Origin: Chlamydoabsidia padenii
Taxonomy: Eukaryota > Mucoromycota > Mucoromycetes > Mucorales > Cunninghamellaceae
NCBI GenBank assembly: GCA_025330725.1
Contig: JAIWND010000001.1
Coordinates: 124,001-188,000 of the forward strand
Direction: 5' to 3'
DNA: 64,000 bases
Below, one piece after another: positions 46,501-58,822 of the stretch (position 1 is its first letter; every line of letters starts with the position of its first letter). Below the pieces are notes generated by a model that ran no database searches, was not told where the DNA came from, and worked only from the letters and a program-made list of their open reading frames with translations. Position numbers and translations under genes: made by a program.

Positions 46501-47759
46501 AGAATGAGTTTTAGTACCGCCGCCCCTTTTTCGTCTTTTCCTGCTTACGTTATAAATATCAATAGTTTAATTCGTATTAGTTGACATTAAGATCAAAAGA
46601 GTCGATAATTAAAAAGAGAAAGGGAAAACAAAGAAAACAAAATGTTTGGCACTTGATAAAAATAAGACGATCGTCAATTTTGAAATCCCGCATTAGTTCC
46701 TAGCCAAAGTAGGATAGTTTGGTCGCTCAAATGTCAAATCAACTCTCCTGAGTGAAGGTGACCTTGATGACATAATAAGATTTCTTTATAGGCAATTACT
46801 AGAGTAATATTTTATAGCCCTTTGTATTGTTTGATCTAAATCAGTTGGTTACGGAGTGAGAATTCATCTCAAGCCCACCTTGACAGATTTGACATCCCGA
46901 TATCCACCCAACTGTCAAATTAAGAAAGCCTGGTACTCACTCGTCTTCATATTTATCTAGTTCCGAGAAATACATATTTGTTTTCTGTACAATAGATCTC
47001 AATCCAGAAAAGTGCATGAACGCAATGAAGAATGGCGGGATTTGAAAAGTGAGAATTGGAAAATAAATCGAGTTCGCATGAACAAACGTACACAGAAAAC
47101 GTTGACAGTGATGAATTGACAACTTGAATTCATTCCAAATTAAGCTTAATTTAAAAGTAAAAGAGTTGAAGTGATGTGATGTAAAAGGATGGCAGACATT
47201 GACCCAGGTTAAACTTTGGAGTGATCATCCGAGTTTTGAACTGAAGGCAGCGTAGAATATATTGAAATCCCGCTTTCATAAAAAAAACATCAAAAGATCT
47301 TTTTTTTTTTTCTTTCTTTCTACAATCACGGCTCTTTTACACCCTACTGATCTTGATGGCACAAGCACTCTATACGGACTTTTGGTTTTGGATAAACAAG
47401 AAGACTATACTATGACCTCTATTTGGTGCTGATTCTCTTTGGTGACCTTTGTATCATTAAACTGGGTGTTGGATCCTCATTTAAGCTTTGTGACGTAATA
47501 TTTGACAAGACGTAGGAACAATATGACCTGTTTCTCTCACATGTACATGGATAGGTGATCAAGGTAAGGTGGAATGAATGGTTAAAAAGTGATTAACAAC
47601 TCTAATGATACACTTTAGTGTTGACGGTGTTTAGTTACTAAAAGATGATAAGGGCGATAACAGCAACAGCAACAGCATCTATAAAACGACGGAAAAACGA
47701 ACAAGAATAAAGGTTATCAACGTTATCATCACCAACGGCAACAGGGTCGAAACAAAGGT
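46501..47759. other. Gene-poor region with four promoter-like elements
   Basis: TTTTGAAATCCCGC (46678-46691), TTGACATCCCGAT (about 46889), GGCGGGATTTGAAA (47034-47047) and ATTGAAATCCCGC (47261-47273) are spaced along 600 nt without convincing genes next to them. I see no supported coding frame. Confidence 0.4.
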
Positions 47760-47927
47760 ATGGATATGGTGGGTCCTCAGGGTTTGGACCGTGTGACCCT
47801 CTTCTACAAATGTCAAGACGGAGATAACAATCACGAATGGGTGGGTAACAAAGGCGATCTATGGTGCAACAAACTGTTATATAGATACAGGTGTCTGGTA
47901 GTCGTTATCTGTTGTTTTTTTTTTTAA
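47760..47927 (+). other. Short coding-like frame, 55 codons
   Basis: MDMVGPQGLDRVTLFYKCQD, then GDNNHEWVGNKGDLWCNKLL and YRYRC, with the frame open for another 25 codons upstream (GYQRYHHQRQQGRNKG). The composition is protein-like and the Cys residues at the ends of a Trp-rich stretch resemble a small zinc-ribbon-like fold. A plausible donor (GTGTCT or GTAGTC) lies near 47891-47899, and a further short frame MVAIKNGKPRGYLKK occurs at about 47976-48023. It could be an exon of a small gene or a gene remnant. Confidence 0.25.
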
Positions 47928-49698
47928 AAAAAAAGGGGGGTATGATCTTTATCTATACTCTATCAAACATCACACATGGTTGCTATCAAGAATGGAAAAC
48001 CTCGTGGGTATCTAAAGAAGTAAAACTGGCGGGAACATGATCGTGTTTTAATTTATAATTTGATAGTTTACATACTGCCAATGTCAATTTGATATATATA
48101 GTATAGCTTAGAATAAATGATTACTTTTACCATTTTATTGGGATCCAATAATAAACGAACGTGTTATTGTATAGCATTTGTCTTTGTACCTCCTTTTTGA
48201 TTATGAACACGATTTGGCTAGGATACATATATAAATAAAAGGTTTTCTTGGTAACCATTGGTTGATGTATATGGCATGTACCACTTGGAGACGAATACTT
48301 CACCGTGCAGAGAGCTTATGAAACGGACACAGGGGCTTTTTGTACTTGTGATTGACATTTATGTAAAGAATAAAATAGGCTGTGTTATCCTAATGAAGTA
48401 TTATTCTCCTAAAAAAATCATATCATAAAATGAATTCCCTTGCTGAACAATCCATTGGAGCGATCTCTCTCTCCCTTTTTTTTTTTTTTTTTTTTGTTGG
48501 TTTCTGCTCTATAATTTAAACTTTTTCAACTCAAAAGTAAATCGATTAGGATGATCTCTCTTTGAACAATGTATCACAATGGACGAATGTTGTCTGACTT
48601 TTACCTATTGACTTTTGTTCAATACAGCCATGTGAATCCTATCAGTACCTATTTTCAAGCGGAATTCTATACCAATGCATCACTGATCGGGATTTAAAAT
48701 TTGGATTGTGATACAAGGCATTAAAGTAAGACCCACATCTGCTTTATCCTCTAACCATTGGGCAATCGCCTCTCCATTCACATATTAGATTCCTAACACT
48801 CTTAACCGAATAGTATGACATACACGAGAATTCGAGACCATACCCTTTTATTGAAATTTTTGTGAATCCCTTATGTTTTAGTGATACCTCGTTATAACCC
48901 AGGCGCGCACAGACAGTTTTGTTACTCCTACCCCCCCCCTCACATCCAAGGAAGCCAATCATTGTTCTTTCTAGTCTCATATTACTCAATTTTTGAAAAA
49001 GATGATGATTGGAAAAAAAAAAAAAAAGTCCCTCAAATAAGTTTAGCGGATTCCGAAAACCAGCATGGATTCATGTCGATCATCGCCCTTTTTGATGCAA
49101 ACGTAATGGACCAGTCCTACCAAGCCGTTCTACCACTCTTTTCTTTTTTTCCTACCTTTCCCTTTTTTCCATCCCGCATAGATAGTCTGTTTTTCTTGTG
49201 GTATGAACAATAACGTGAGGGTGGGAGAATGCAGGATTGGGACGACAGATGTACCTTATTTTTAGATCGGTCCTCATTTTAAAACCCCGATAGTCGTATC
49301 CCTTTCTTTCCCCAAAACGATCGTAATTAATCTTCCGTCAATCATCTTTCTTTTTTTTTATATATGAATCGAATATACCAAAAGTAAAGAATGATATGGC
49401 GATTAAACAGATGAGGTAATGATCTAAAGGAACGTAGCATAAAAGAAAAAGAGCCGAATTTACAGCATTCCATCGTAACTGAATTCTAATTGGTGGAAAT
49501 TTTACAAGTGTTACCTTCATGCATTTCTTTTTTGCTGGGCTATAAAACAACAGAAAATGAGGGCGGGCTTTTTGTTACTTCTCTTTCGCTTTCTCCTCAC
49601 TTTTCTTTTTTTATCACCCCCCCATCGCACTTTTTTTAATACTTTACTTTGCCTATTTTTATATCAACTATTTATTCCTTTACTACTATTTGATTCCA
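47928..49698. other. Gene-poor region
   Basis: Contains a T-run at 48477-48495, CGGGATTTAAA at 48688-48698 and TTTTAAAACCCCG near 49276-49289. A segment around 48885-48905 (GATACCTCGTTATAACCC) recalls pogo-like transposon ends but has no partner. Frames at 48744-48989 and 48881-49213 overlap on opposite strands and neither has domain support. Confidence 0.4.
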
Positions 49699-51058
49699 AT
49701 GGCAAATACAAATACCTTCTTGTTGATGGGACAACAACAACAAAGTAACGAATCAAGACAAAGCGGCTTGGCAGGTCTACCGCTTTCTTCTGATCAAGCT
49801 TCTTCCACTTGGATTCCTCTGTCTACTACCAATACAATCAACAATAATGGAACATCAATGGCTGCTGAAGTCACCTTATCCACGCCATCTCCCAATCAAC
49901 AACACTATCGTCAAAAACCAGCACCCATTATGACACCGGTATCTGCCACTATATCTCAACAGCACCCTTCTTCATTCCAAATGTCACCTGTCTCACCATG
50001 CGTAAACGGTGGGATGAACATGAATAATCATGTCATTTCTTCAACCGCTGGTGTTACTTCAGCAATGGCACCCACACCATCAACATCATCATCATCATCA
50101 TCTTATTCATCCTCTTCCTCTGGCTACTCACCTCCTTCAAATCGACAATGGGCATCACCATCACCATCACCATCGGCATATTCACCTTATCAAAACAATC
50201 AACAACAACAGTTTCAACAGCAACAAGAACAGCATTATTACGATCAACAGCATCCATTACCAGTTGTGGCTTCCGGACAATATCCATCTTCACCGTATAT
50301 GCAATCACCCATTGTCAGCACTACTCGAACCCATAGTGTGAAAAGAAACAAGCTACGACAAGCGACATACACTCGATGGTCTGTGGAAGAAGATGAACGC
50401 CTAAAACAAGCGGTGGCAATACATGGTCCTCACAAATGGTCTCTCATCGCCTCTCATGTACCCAATCGGACGCCTATGCAATGTTCCACACGATGGCTAG
50501 GTGCACTCAAGTAAGTAAACCCAGGCTCATACTATATTATAATTGTCAAACTCACTTGTTTTTTTTTTTTTGTTTTTTGTTTTTTTTGCCATCACTAGTC
50601 CCAACATCCATAAAGGTCGATGGACAGATTATGAAGACAACATTCTCAAGTACTCTGTCCTGGAATATGCCAATGTGACCGATAATCAAGGTCGGATCCA
50701 ACCAATTCCATGGAATCGCATTGCTGATCGGATTCCTCATCGTACTGGTATTCAATGTCAAGCCCGGTGGACTGAAGCTCTTGATCCGTATGTCCGTAAA
50801 GGTAAATGGGGAGCCGATGAAGATCGCTTGCTACGCTCGGGTGTCCAAGATCATGGCAGATGCTGGATTCGAATTGCTGAAACTATTCCTGGTCGAACAC
50901 AGGTAAAACCTTGATATACGCGTGTGAACTAGAAACATTGACATCATCTAATCGTTCTTCTTCTTCTTCTTTTTTTTTTTTTTTTTTTCAATGATCTTAG
51001 CGTCAATGCAGAACAAGATGGATGCAGCTTCAATGTAAATACAGCAAACAACAGCAGC

Positions 51059-51090
<32 letters not shown>

Positions 51091-51576
51091 CCCACCTCTG
51101 CCTTGTCCTCGTCAACAGTATCCAATTCTAATCAACATCCACCATCCACCATGTCTGATCAACTACCTTATGCATCACCTTGTAGCAGTATTGACGAAGC
51201 TGTCAGTCCATCTTCGACCGATGATGATCATCTCGGTTTGACAAACTCTTCACCAATGTCTACCAATGCTGTCAATACAAGCTATACAAGCTACCCACCT
51301 CAACAGAAACTGGATACCCATCGAGGAAATCAAGGCTACATGACGGAAAACGAATTCAACCAGGCGATCCTTCAACGACAACACTCTTATTATCGCCCAC
51401 TTCAGTATCAACAGGCACCAGCGCCCATGGCGAATACTCATTCATCTAGCATGAATTATCAACAACCAGTCAAGCCGGCCTTCCATGCTCATCCATCATT
51501 ACAAAACTCTACCTCAGATATGTACTCTTATTTTAATCAACTCTCTCAACCATTCCCTTCTCCACAGCCACAATGA
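49699..51576 (+). CDS. Three-repeat Myb/SANT transcription factor
   Basis: Three exons, 49699-50510, 50599-50902 and 51001-51576, give 563 residues. The first 220 residues are Ser/Gln/Pro-rich (likely activation or disorder). Three Myb repeats follow: RWSVEEDERLKQAVAIHGPH-KWSLIASHVPNRT; GRWTDYEDNILKYSVLEY with a short insert and IPWNRIADRIPHRTGIQCQ; GKWGADEDRLLRSGVQDHGR-CWIRIAETIPGRT. Each has the three regularly spaced Trp-type residues and the QC-RW recognition helix. The last repeat is split by an intron before RQCRTRW. A Gln run from CAA repeats (51049-51090) follows. R1R2R3 proteins include Bas1-like and c-Myb-like factors; the subfamily cannot be set by eye. The start is the ATG at 49699 after a TTG-opened frame. 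Confidence 0.9.
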
Positions 51577-51821
51577 TCTCCTTTCATAATCATACCTCGT
51601 TGTATAACTATTATTATGATCTCTATTTTTATTCCATTCATTCAGATACTATCTTGTATTATCTGATTATATTTGTAATACCCTACCCTTCTTCATGCTC
51701 CATTGATCTTTTACCACTAAACCTATTATGCCCCCCTTTTTTTAATCACCTATCACCATTTTAGCCAAACTTCTTTAAAAATTTATTTACCAATAAAGTT
51801 TATTTACCATTACTATCATTC

Positions 51822-51860
<39 letters not shown>

Positions 51861-53799
51861 ACTGATTAGAGAGGGCCGGGATTGGATTCGGATAACCGGC
51901 GAAGGGGGGAATCAAAAGATGATAATTGCCAAATCTAGTGGTTCTGCCTATCCTTGGGTCCGCTAACTATATGGTTTTTGTTTTTGTTTTGTGTTTTACT
52001 GGTGGCGGTTACTCGATTGTAACATTGACAAAAATGATGAATGATTGGGAAACAGACCCCGAGTCAAAGACTATTTTAGTATAAGTGGATGAAAATGGGA
52101 AATCGGGACATCCTCCCCCCTTTTTTTTCACTTTTGACTTTTTTTTTTTTGATAGGACTTGGTAGATAACTTTAATACACCTTTATGGATTAGTATTAGA
52201 TCATTTATTATATAAAAATGGGGCTAGCTTGTGCTTCCTTTGATTCCATTCATGCTTTTTTTGGGGGGGAGAGAGAAAGGAAATTCAGGGCGGGAAATCA
52301 TCGGGATTTGAACTTCTTCCAGGTGGAGAGTCGAGCGCGGGATTTTGGCTGCCGCTCCCCGCTAGTGGTACCATTGGTTGGTTACATTTTTCAATTGTTT
52401 TGTACTATTATGATGATAAACATTTCTTTGTGGAAAAAAAGAACCAATACCATGCGATGTGTGCTCATCACTTGGCTTTTTATTGGAGAGATTCAAAAAC
52501 GCATACTTGATTATTTTTGTTGCCATTGCCTTGGACCTTTTGAAACATGTCAACGGGATGTTCAAATCAGGGGTATCCACTTTATTACAAAATATCCAGA
52601 ATCTGGGAATACAATTCAACCAATGGTAATGATTACCATATGGAGTATCGTGAGGATAAGATGATGATGGTAAAGTGAGCATCCTGATCATATATTATTC
52701 CTGATCGTATATTATTGCTGATCATACATTACTTTTTGATGGATTGACTTTGTTCATGCTAAAAGAAGGGGTTTTGGTAACATAGATTTCAAATCCCGCA
52801 CATTGGCGGTGCTATTTGGTTTTGATTTTTCTTTCTCTCTTTTGCCTCTTACTCAACTCCCGCAACAATGACCAATACTAACAACATTCATTTTTGAAAA
52901 AGACGTAATTGGCTCGGAGACAATCAGAAACACTCTCACAGACATACGGGACAAACTCAAGGAATCTATAATGAAAAAGTGGTGTGTTGATTAATCATCA
53001 AATTGGCTTCTCATTTGATAGCGGTACGTCATGGTAAAAGGAGGGGGGAAAAGGAAAGGGGGCTACTGTTGTAATTCATCTTTAATTATCTTTGGTTCAG
53101 AATAGTAGGTGATATCAAGAACTGCACAAAAAACAAGGTAAAACGGTGGCCACCAACACATTCCATCATGTCGAATCTTATCATTTGTGGAAATGGTCTT
53201 GGCCATGATGAATCAAGTAAAGCGACAACTTCTACATATTAACCCTATTAAAAAAATGGATTCTAGAATAGCACAATCGCCTTTGTTATAGACTAGTTAG
53301 TATCATACCCATTTTTATCACTTGATTATATAATAAAACTTGTATCATAAACTACAAAATCATTACTGCCCCAAATCAATATCAATATCACTTGACATTT
53401 TGATATAGAATACCCAAACAGCATGTCCAAATACGATACAACCCAAGGTAGTGGTAAGATTATCAAACTATCTACATATGGTATTAAAACATATATCAGG
53501 ACGGAGACCAACCATTTCTCATGCAGACAAAATATTTCAAATCCCGCAGAGCCAGTCAAATAGTGGTGCTGGCTAATGGAAGGAGGGCGGAAAGAAGACA
53601 TAAAGGATGAAGGAAAAAAAAAAGTTGGCGATCAGTGTTGGAGAAATGATAGCGTATGAAAATTGATGGTGAACAAATCATTCAACCATTGGATAAGAAT
53701 GTCTCAAAGATATGAGATGGTCAGTGCTGGGGAAAGCGTACGATTTTTAGGATTATGTCTAGATGTAGTCAATCAAATGAAATGGTTATGGTATTTAGG
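51577..53799. other. Gene-poor region with exact element copies
   Basis: Contains T-runs at about 51826-51855 and 52141-52150, exact TTTCAAATCCCGC at 52787-52799 and 53535-53547, and CGGGATTTGAA near 52302. A 148-codon frame at 52218-52664 starts inside G-run sequence and overlaps the element, so I do not call it. No supported gene. Confidence 0.45.
52684..52734 (+). repeat. Three tandem 17-bp repeats
   Basis: CTGATCATATATTATTC, CTGATCGTATATTATTG and CTGATCATACATTACTT follow one another with no spacer. Confidence 0.75.
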
Positions 53800-54370
53800 T
53801 TAAAGGCCAAGTACCAAGTACCTTGTGTCAATCTGTCTAAACTTGCGATGACTTTGCCTGTCATGAAACCCACTTCGTGTTCAAACCCCGATTTACCTTG
53901 ATCCCTTACTAAGATTTTGGATGGGCTCTCCTCGCTCCATTGGTAAAAGATGCTAATGATTAAAGTGGTGATGTGAATACTAGAACTCATTTCCAATATA
54001 ACTTACCGCAAAAGTCAAGCACCAGGACCCTTGTGTTAGTCAGTCCAAGCTTGCAATGAGTCTTACCTGTCTTTTGCAAGAAAAAAGGACGAAGACCTTT
54101 TTTTTACAGACAGAAGCAAAAATCAATTTCAAATCCCGCCAATCCCTAGTCAGAATTGGAAAGGGCTCTACTCGCTCCATTATCAACGGATGCTAATGAT
54201 TAAAGTGGCCATGTGGACACTATGACCCATTTCCAACATACTTTACCGCAAAAGTCAAGCACCAAGATCCTTGTGTTAGTATGTTTAAGCTTGCACTGAC
54301 TTTTATCTTTTCTTGGCGACGAAAGATTTTTTTTTTTGTGGACGAAAGAAAGCATTTTCAAACGCCGAAC
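53800..54370 (-). repeat. Second array of the ~240-bp repeat, opposite orientation
   Basis: AAAGTCAAGCACCA recurs at 54011 and 54251, a period of exactly 240 nt. Units share TGCTAATGATTAAAGTGG, CTCGCTCCATT, CATTTCCAA and TTACCGCAAAAG. The reverse complement gives CACATGGCCACTTTAATCAT plus TAGCAT, identical to 32935-32960, and GACAGGTAA..TCAT..CAAG...ACACAAGGGTC...GTGCTTGA.TTTTGCGGTA, which matches 32599-32673. Each unit carries a TTTCAAATCCCG-type element (53879, 54127 and 54355). The last unit ends about 220 nt before the next gene's ATG. Confidence 0.85.
54355..54367. promoter_or_regulatory. Bipartite TTTTCAAACGCCG element within the last repeat unit
   Basis: Lies in the truncated third repeat unit and 224 nt upstream of the ATG at 54591, so a repeat copy may supply the promoter of the next gene. 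Confidence 0.4.
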
Positions 54371-54590
54371 ACCAAAATTCAATGCGCCTGCATGATCATG
54401 GAGGGGAAGCGTTGTCGGTCGAGATTTCGTTACTCGTTGTAGGGCCTAAATTTATATATGCAGTCTCTCTCCACCCAACTTCTTCCCGTGCCCCCTCTTT
54501 GCGAGGGCACTCACTCCACAAAAAAAAAAAAAAAAAAAAAAAAAAAACTTCTTCCTTCTTTTTATTTTTATTTTTTCTTTCTTCCCCACC

Positions 54591-55238
54591 ATGACTAATG
54601 AATTATGTTTTGAAGACTTTGTCAAAGTGACTTTGACCAAACTGGTGGAAAAGATGGGTATGATCCAAGATCGATTGGTGACACTCGAACAAGGGTATAC
54701 CAGTACTCCGGATGCTAGGGCGATGGAACAGGAAAAGGTAATAACAAAAACGGCACAACAGTATTATCAATTCTAACCCAACTTGTATACAGCCTTCAAC
54801 TTGCACACCATCGGAAACATCTTTTGTTAAAACTGAACCGATCACCAGGTAAAAGTCCGTACAAATCTATTTGAATTGCTGTGTTTTTGCTTTTATAGTT
54901 TTTATTGTATAGCTTCTTGCCATGGATGGAACTTTTGCAGTTGGTAAGTTTATTCGTATACTCTCACTCAAATTTTTATTCTTTTAATCTAGGACACCGT
55001 CTGTCGTTTCTGCCACTACCATCACATTAGCTAACACACTATTATCTCATAGTCCTCCTTCAGTATCATCTGCTGCGCCTTCTGATGTTATTATGTAAGT
55101 ATTTTCAATAATAATACATTTACCACACAAGTTTAATATGATATATTAATCCATTATATTACATCTAGACCACCAAGAAAATACCAAGTGAAGTTTAAAA
55201 CGGTGATGATTCCTGATATGATGCGTAGACTAAAGTGA
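54591..55238 (+). CDS. Small unknown protein (124 aa, four exons)
   Basis: Not recognised. Exons 54591-54737, 54793-54848, 54993-55094 and 55169-55238 join in frame (375 nt). The N-terminus MTNELCFEDFVKVTLTKLVE continues into a short heptad-like helix (KMGMIQDRLVTLEQ), the middle is Ser/Thr/Pro-rich (FVKTEPITRTPSVVS contains a KTEP SUMO-like site), and the C-terminus is basic (PPRKYQVKFKTVMIPDMMRR). An alternative small exon at 54913-54943 breaks the frame and was left out. The GCACCAGCACCGGCACC repeat lies after the stop. A T-rich leader and a 28-nt A run precede the ATG. Confidence 0.55.
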
Positions 55239-56952
55239 CCTCGTCCAGCAGCACCAGCACCGGCACCGGCATTAGAATAATGATATATCATTAGTAGCTT
55301 AGTAGCATATTATATAATAGATTAGCAGTATACATATTAGTAACAACAATAAAAGTGTTATTATGAATATTAAAGTGGACCATGGTATCATTGTTAAAGC
55401 GGCGAACCCAAATATAGTGGGGTTGGAAAACCCTTTTTGCATGAAGATTAAAAACGTGCGCTGATACTGTATGTGAGCATCCATATAGTACTGTACAATC
55501 AAGTAAAAGCAAGATGGTTTTTATTATACAAGTTTTATTCAGTTATAACAGTTTATCTACACTATCTATCTATCACTAGTTACTTCTATCCTATTCCTGT
55601 TAATATCACCAGTTACTAGAGGTATTTGCCTCTAGTCTTCCAGTTTTGATTCGAGTCTTTGTTGAGTATGATGGAAATTGTCGACAGTAACGAATCAACT
55701 GGTGTCGAATGAGAGCTAATGTTGTGAGGTGTATGATAGTTGGCACCGCTTTTGGTTTGGTCTTGTAAGCCATAGGATACCACCCCGCCCTTGAATATAA
55801 TCACAAAGTTCATGGTGATATATTGATCCTACGAGTGTTCGACAAGGCAGATCGTTATAATAGATCATTTTTATTAGTTAGATATGGATTTTGTATTTGG
55901 GTTTAACTATCTAGGCCAAAAAGTTATTGAGGAAATCAAATTACAGAGTAGAGGCTCCATGTTGCAATATCCAAGTTGCTTGTTCTTGGTGAGATTTACT
56001 GTCCAGAGTAGAATGCTCCTACTGCCAACAAAACATGAGTAATGATAGTCATCGTTTTGTAATATGTGATAGATGGTGGTAAGAGGGGGTGAGACGTCTG
56101 GTGGATTATAACTATGGGACGTATGTGTGAATTTTTTTAAAGAAAAGAAGGAGGAGCACCCCCGCCTCCAAAATGAAGATACTACATATTCAAATACAAA
56201 TATTTGAATCCCGATACCACCACCAAAAAGCAAGGCAAAAGAGGAAAAGTAAGTATAATATGTGTCATGATATCTGTTCTATATTATATGTTGTGTGATA
56301 TGAACTAACATGATATATCGGCTTTATTGAAGCATTATCTTTATACCTTAATTATAGAAGCAAATCACATCTAGCCACACAATGATAGTTTATAAATATC
56401 AATACTCATCTAATTGGACCAATCCTTTATACACTCATAATCGTTCACTTTAATAGATGAGGGTGTTGATGACTGAATTCCTTTTTGAGCAAAACTACTG
56501 AAACTCATAATTTGCGGGGATTCAATATCACCCATCAATTTTTTGATTATATACTAATGGTAGTTGCATTATTGAACTATGATCATAATCAAAATGTCTT
56601 TGTCTAACCTATATAAAGAGTAGTTCTTTATATATTGTTGATTGATAAGGTGTAACCTTCAAGTGGTTTTATTATTTTCTGCAGGTTCAATCAATCAAAT
56701 CCAATGTCAAAAAGGGAAAAAATGCGATGTACCGCGATCGGCGCTTAAAAATATCCTCCCCTTTTATTGTTTCCACTCGTAATTTATTTATGAGTTTCTC
56801 TTTCCTTCATTCTTTTTTTATCTTCCCTCCCCCCTCCAGTCATTTAATTCTTTCTTTCTTTCTTTCTTCCTCTCTATCTCTCTCCTCTCTCTTTGTCCCT
56901 TTCTTCTTCTTCTCTTTTACTCTTCCTTCTTCCCTTACTCCAATCGATCAAT
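55239..56952. other. Spacer with one weak small frame
   Basis: A 65-codon minus-strand frame at 55813-55616 (MNFVIIFKGGVVSYGLQDQT...) follows a TAG acceptor-like site and reads plausibly as protein, but has no family or second exon; confidence about 0.2. TTTGAATCCCGAT at 56202-56214 and GATCGGCGCTTAAAA at about 56737 match the element. CT-rich leader of the next gene at 56800-56950. Confidence 0.35.
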
Positions 56953-57684
56953 ATGAAAATACAAGCAATGTATCTTGGTGAATATAATACTTCATCTCAC
57001 TTTTACTTGTACCGGATTCCCACGACGGCTTCACCTCCCTTGCATTCACCCTCAACAAACTCTGTCTCACCCACCATTAAACCAGATTACAGTGGCATAT
57101 ATTATTATTGTCTAGAAGATCTCGAAGGCCTGAGACTAGCTACTACCTCATTCCAACATGTCAACACGGTACAACTTTATCGCGATTACCCAACTGCCTT
57201 TTGTAAAAATGCGGACGACGGTTACACATATGTGAACACTCATATTTTATATGATTTGGCGGGTCTATTCAAGTCTACTTTGTTGATGGATCTTTGTCGT
57301 CTCACCATACATACACCAAAGGAAAAACTCAAGTCTTTGCTGAATCGGATCACTCTACTTCGTACTACTTCTCTGGATCATCAAACACCTTGTCACAGCG
57401 ATATTGCTAATCAACATGGTAATGACATTATTAGTACCGGGCATTTGGTTAAACAAGTATTACATCCTGTGCGACTTGATGGCCAAGAATGGTTTCTACA
57501 ACCGTGGATGCAACATTCTCAACAGCAGCAGCAACAACAGCAACCACTAATGATTCGATTGTCTCCTCCAACTGAAGATAATCAGTCTTTATTACATACA
57601 TCCACTACCACCACCAACAGTGGCACAAGGTAAGAAATAGGAGAAGGGGATGTGAAACTTCAATTCATTTACATTTAACCTAAA

Positions 57685-57724
<40 letters not shown>

Positions 57725-58424
57725 TCTCTCATTATATAGCGCGAAGCAACAATCATCATCACTCTTGCTACAACGACGCCTGGCACCTAAACTTGGAAAC
57801 CATACACCACAATTAACCATCAATACACCAGCATATAAGGATCACCCTTTACATATGATTCAATCAGCACCTTTACGGAAATCCATCTCCAAGCATCAGA
57901 TCAATAAACGTTTACAAGCAGCAGCTGTGGCGGCTTGTACAGCTACCGGTCTTCATCCTCCGTCCTCTCACTTGCACCAACCTATCATTGCATCCCATCA
58001 TCATCCTAAGCAGCACTTTCAACATCGTCGTCTTCGCCCATCCTTGTCACCTCCAACTAACAACAGCGACAACAACAACAACAAAAAGCAACAATTCCTA
58101 CAACCATTCGAGTACCTTCATAACTCATTGGAACATGTCCGTGCTCAAAAGATTCGATTGGACGATACTATTCGACAATCTTCAACTTGGCTAGGTAAAT
58201 TACAGGACACTTTACCCGGTATAATCGAAACCATAGTTGCCGACGAAATGGATGGTTGGATGACTAACTATACTAATCAACTACAACATTGCATGGATCG
58301 TATACTCTCATTGGAAAGAAAAACAACTGTGGATCAGCAACAAAAGGCCGCGGAATCTGGTGATGAACTCATGGTATTGATGCGACGGCTGGAACAATTG
58401 GAAGAAAAGGCTAATTCTACATAG
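56953..58424 (+). CDS. Unknown fungal protein, 453 aa, C-terminal coiled coil
   Basis: Two exons, 56953-57629 and 57740-58424, separated by an intron with a CT repeat (57687-57722). I cannot name the family. The first 220 residues look folded: MKIQAMYLGEYNTSSHFYLY, SGIYYYCLEDLEGLRLATTS, DGYTYVNTHILYDLAGLFKS, LLMDLCRLTIHTPKEKLKSL and VRLDGQEWFLQPWMQ. Gln-, His- and Ser-rich linkers follow. The last 100 residues form a likely coiled coil (KLQDTLPGIIETIVADEMDG ... MDRILSLERKTTVDQQQ ... LMVLMRRLEQLEEKANST). The start is the ATG after a pyrimidine-rich leader; the frame is open further upstream but without a better start. Confidence 0.8.
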
Positions 58425-58773
58425 GAGGGGATGTTTGATACATATCATACATAGATTATCATTTATATATATACATATATATATATAGCGCAGTTTAGCT
58501 GTTTTGTATTACTTTGTTGCCTTCATTGGTCCCTCCTTCTCTACATATATACCCCTTCCCTTGCCCTACTCATCTTTTTATCCCTCTATTCTACATTACT
58601 TTACTTAATGATAACTTCCCCTTATATCCATCTCACTGATTCCCTCCTTTTCATTGACATTTTTTTTAACAAATAAAATGAAACATCTTTATGTAAACAT
58701 CTATTGGTTGGACGATCAGAGATCTTTTGGGGTCATGATTGATAATATGTGTTATGCTTGCTGGGTCATTTAT

Positions 58774-58822
<49 letters not shown>

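Noticed and set aside
48880..48910. Pogo/Tigger-like terminal repeat (GATACCTCGTTATAACCC)
   Set aside because: No inverted partner and no transposase sequence were found within several kb; a chance match in AT-rich DNA is as likely.
52281..52370. Possible tRNA gene on the minus strand, because AGTTCAAATCC resembles a pol III B box
   Set aside because: The bases around the loop do not pair as a T-stem, and no A box, anticodon arm or acceptor stem could be formed. The motif fits the recurring bipartite element instead.
52218..52664. 148-codon plus-strand frame
   Set aside because: Starts in G-run sequence, overlaps the promoter-like element, has no domain, splice context or family resemblance, and is countered by an equally long antisense frame.
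54913..54943. Extra exon in the small gene at 54591
   Set aside because: It has an acceptor and donor and an open frame, but including it shifts the next exon into a stop; skipping it keeps the frame to the end.
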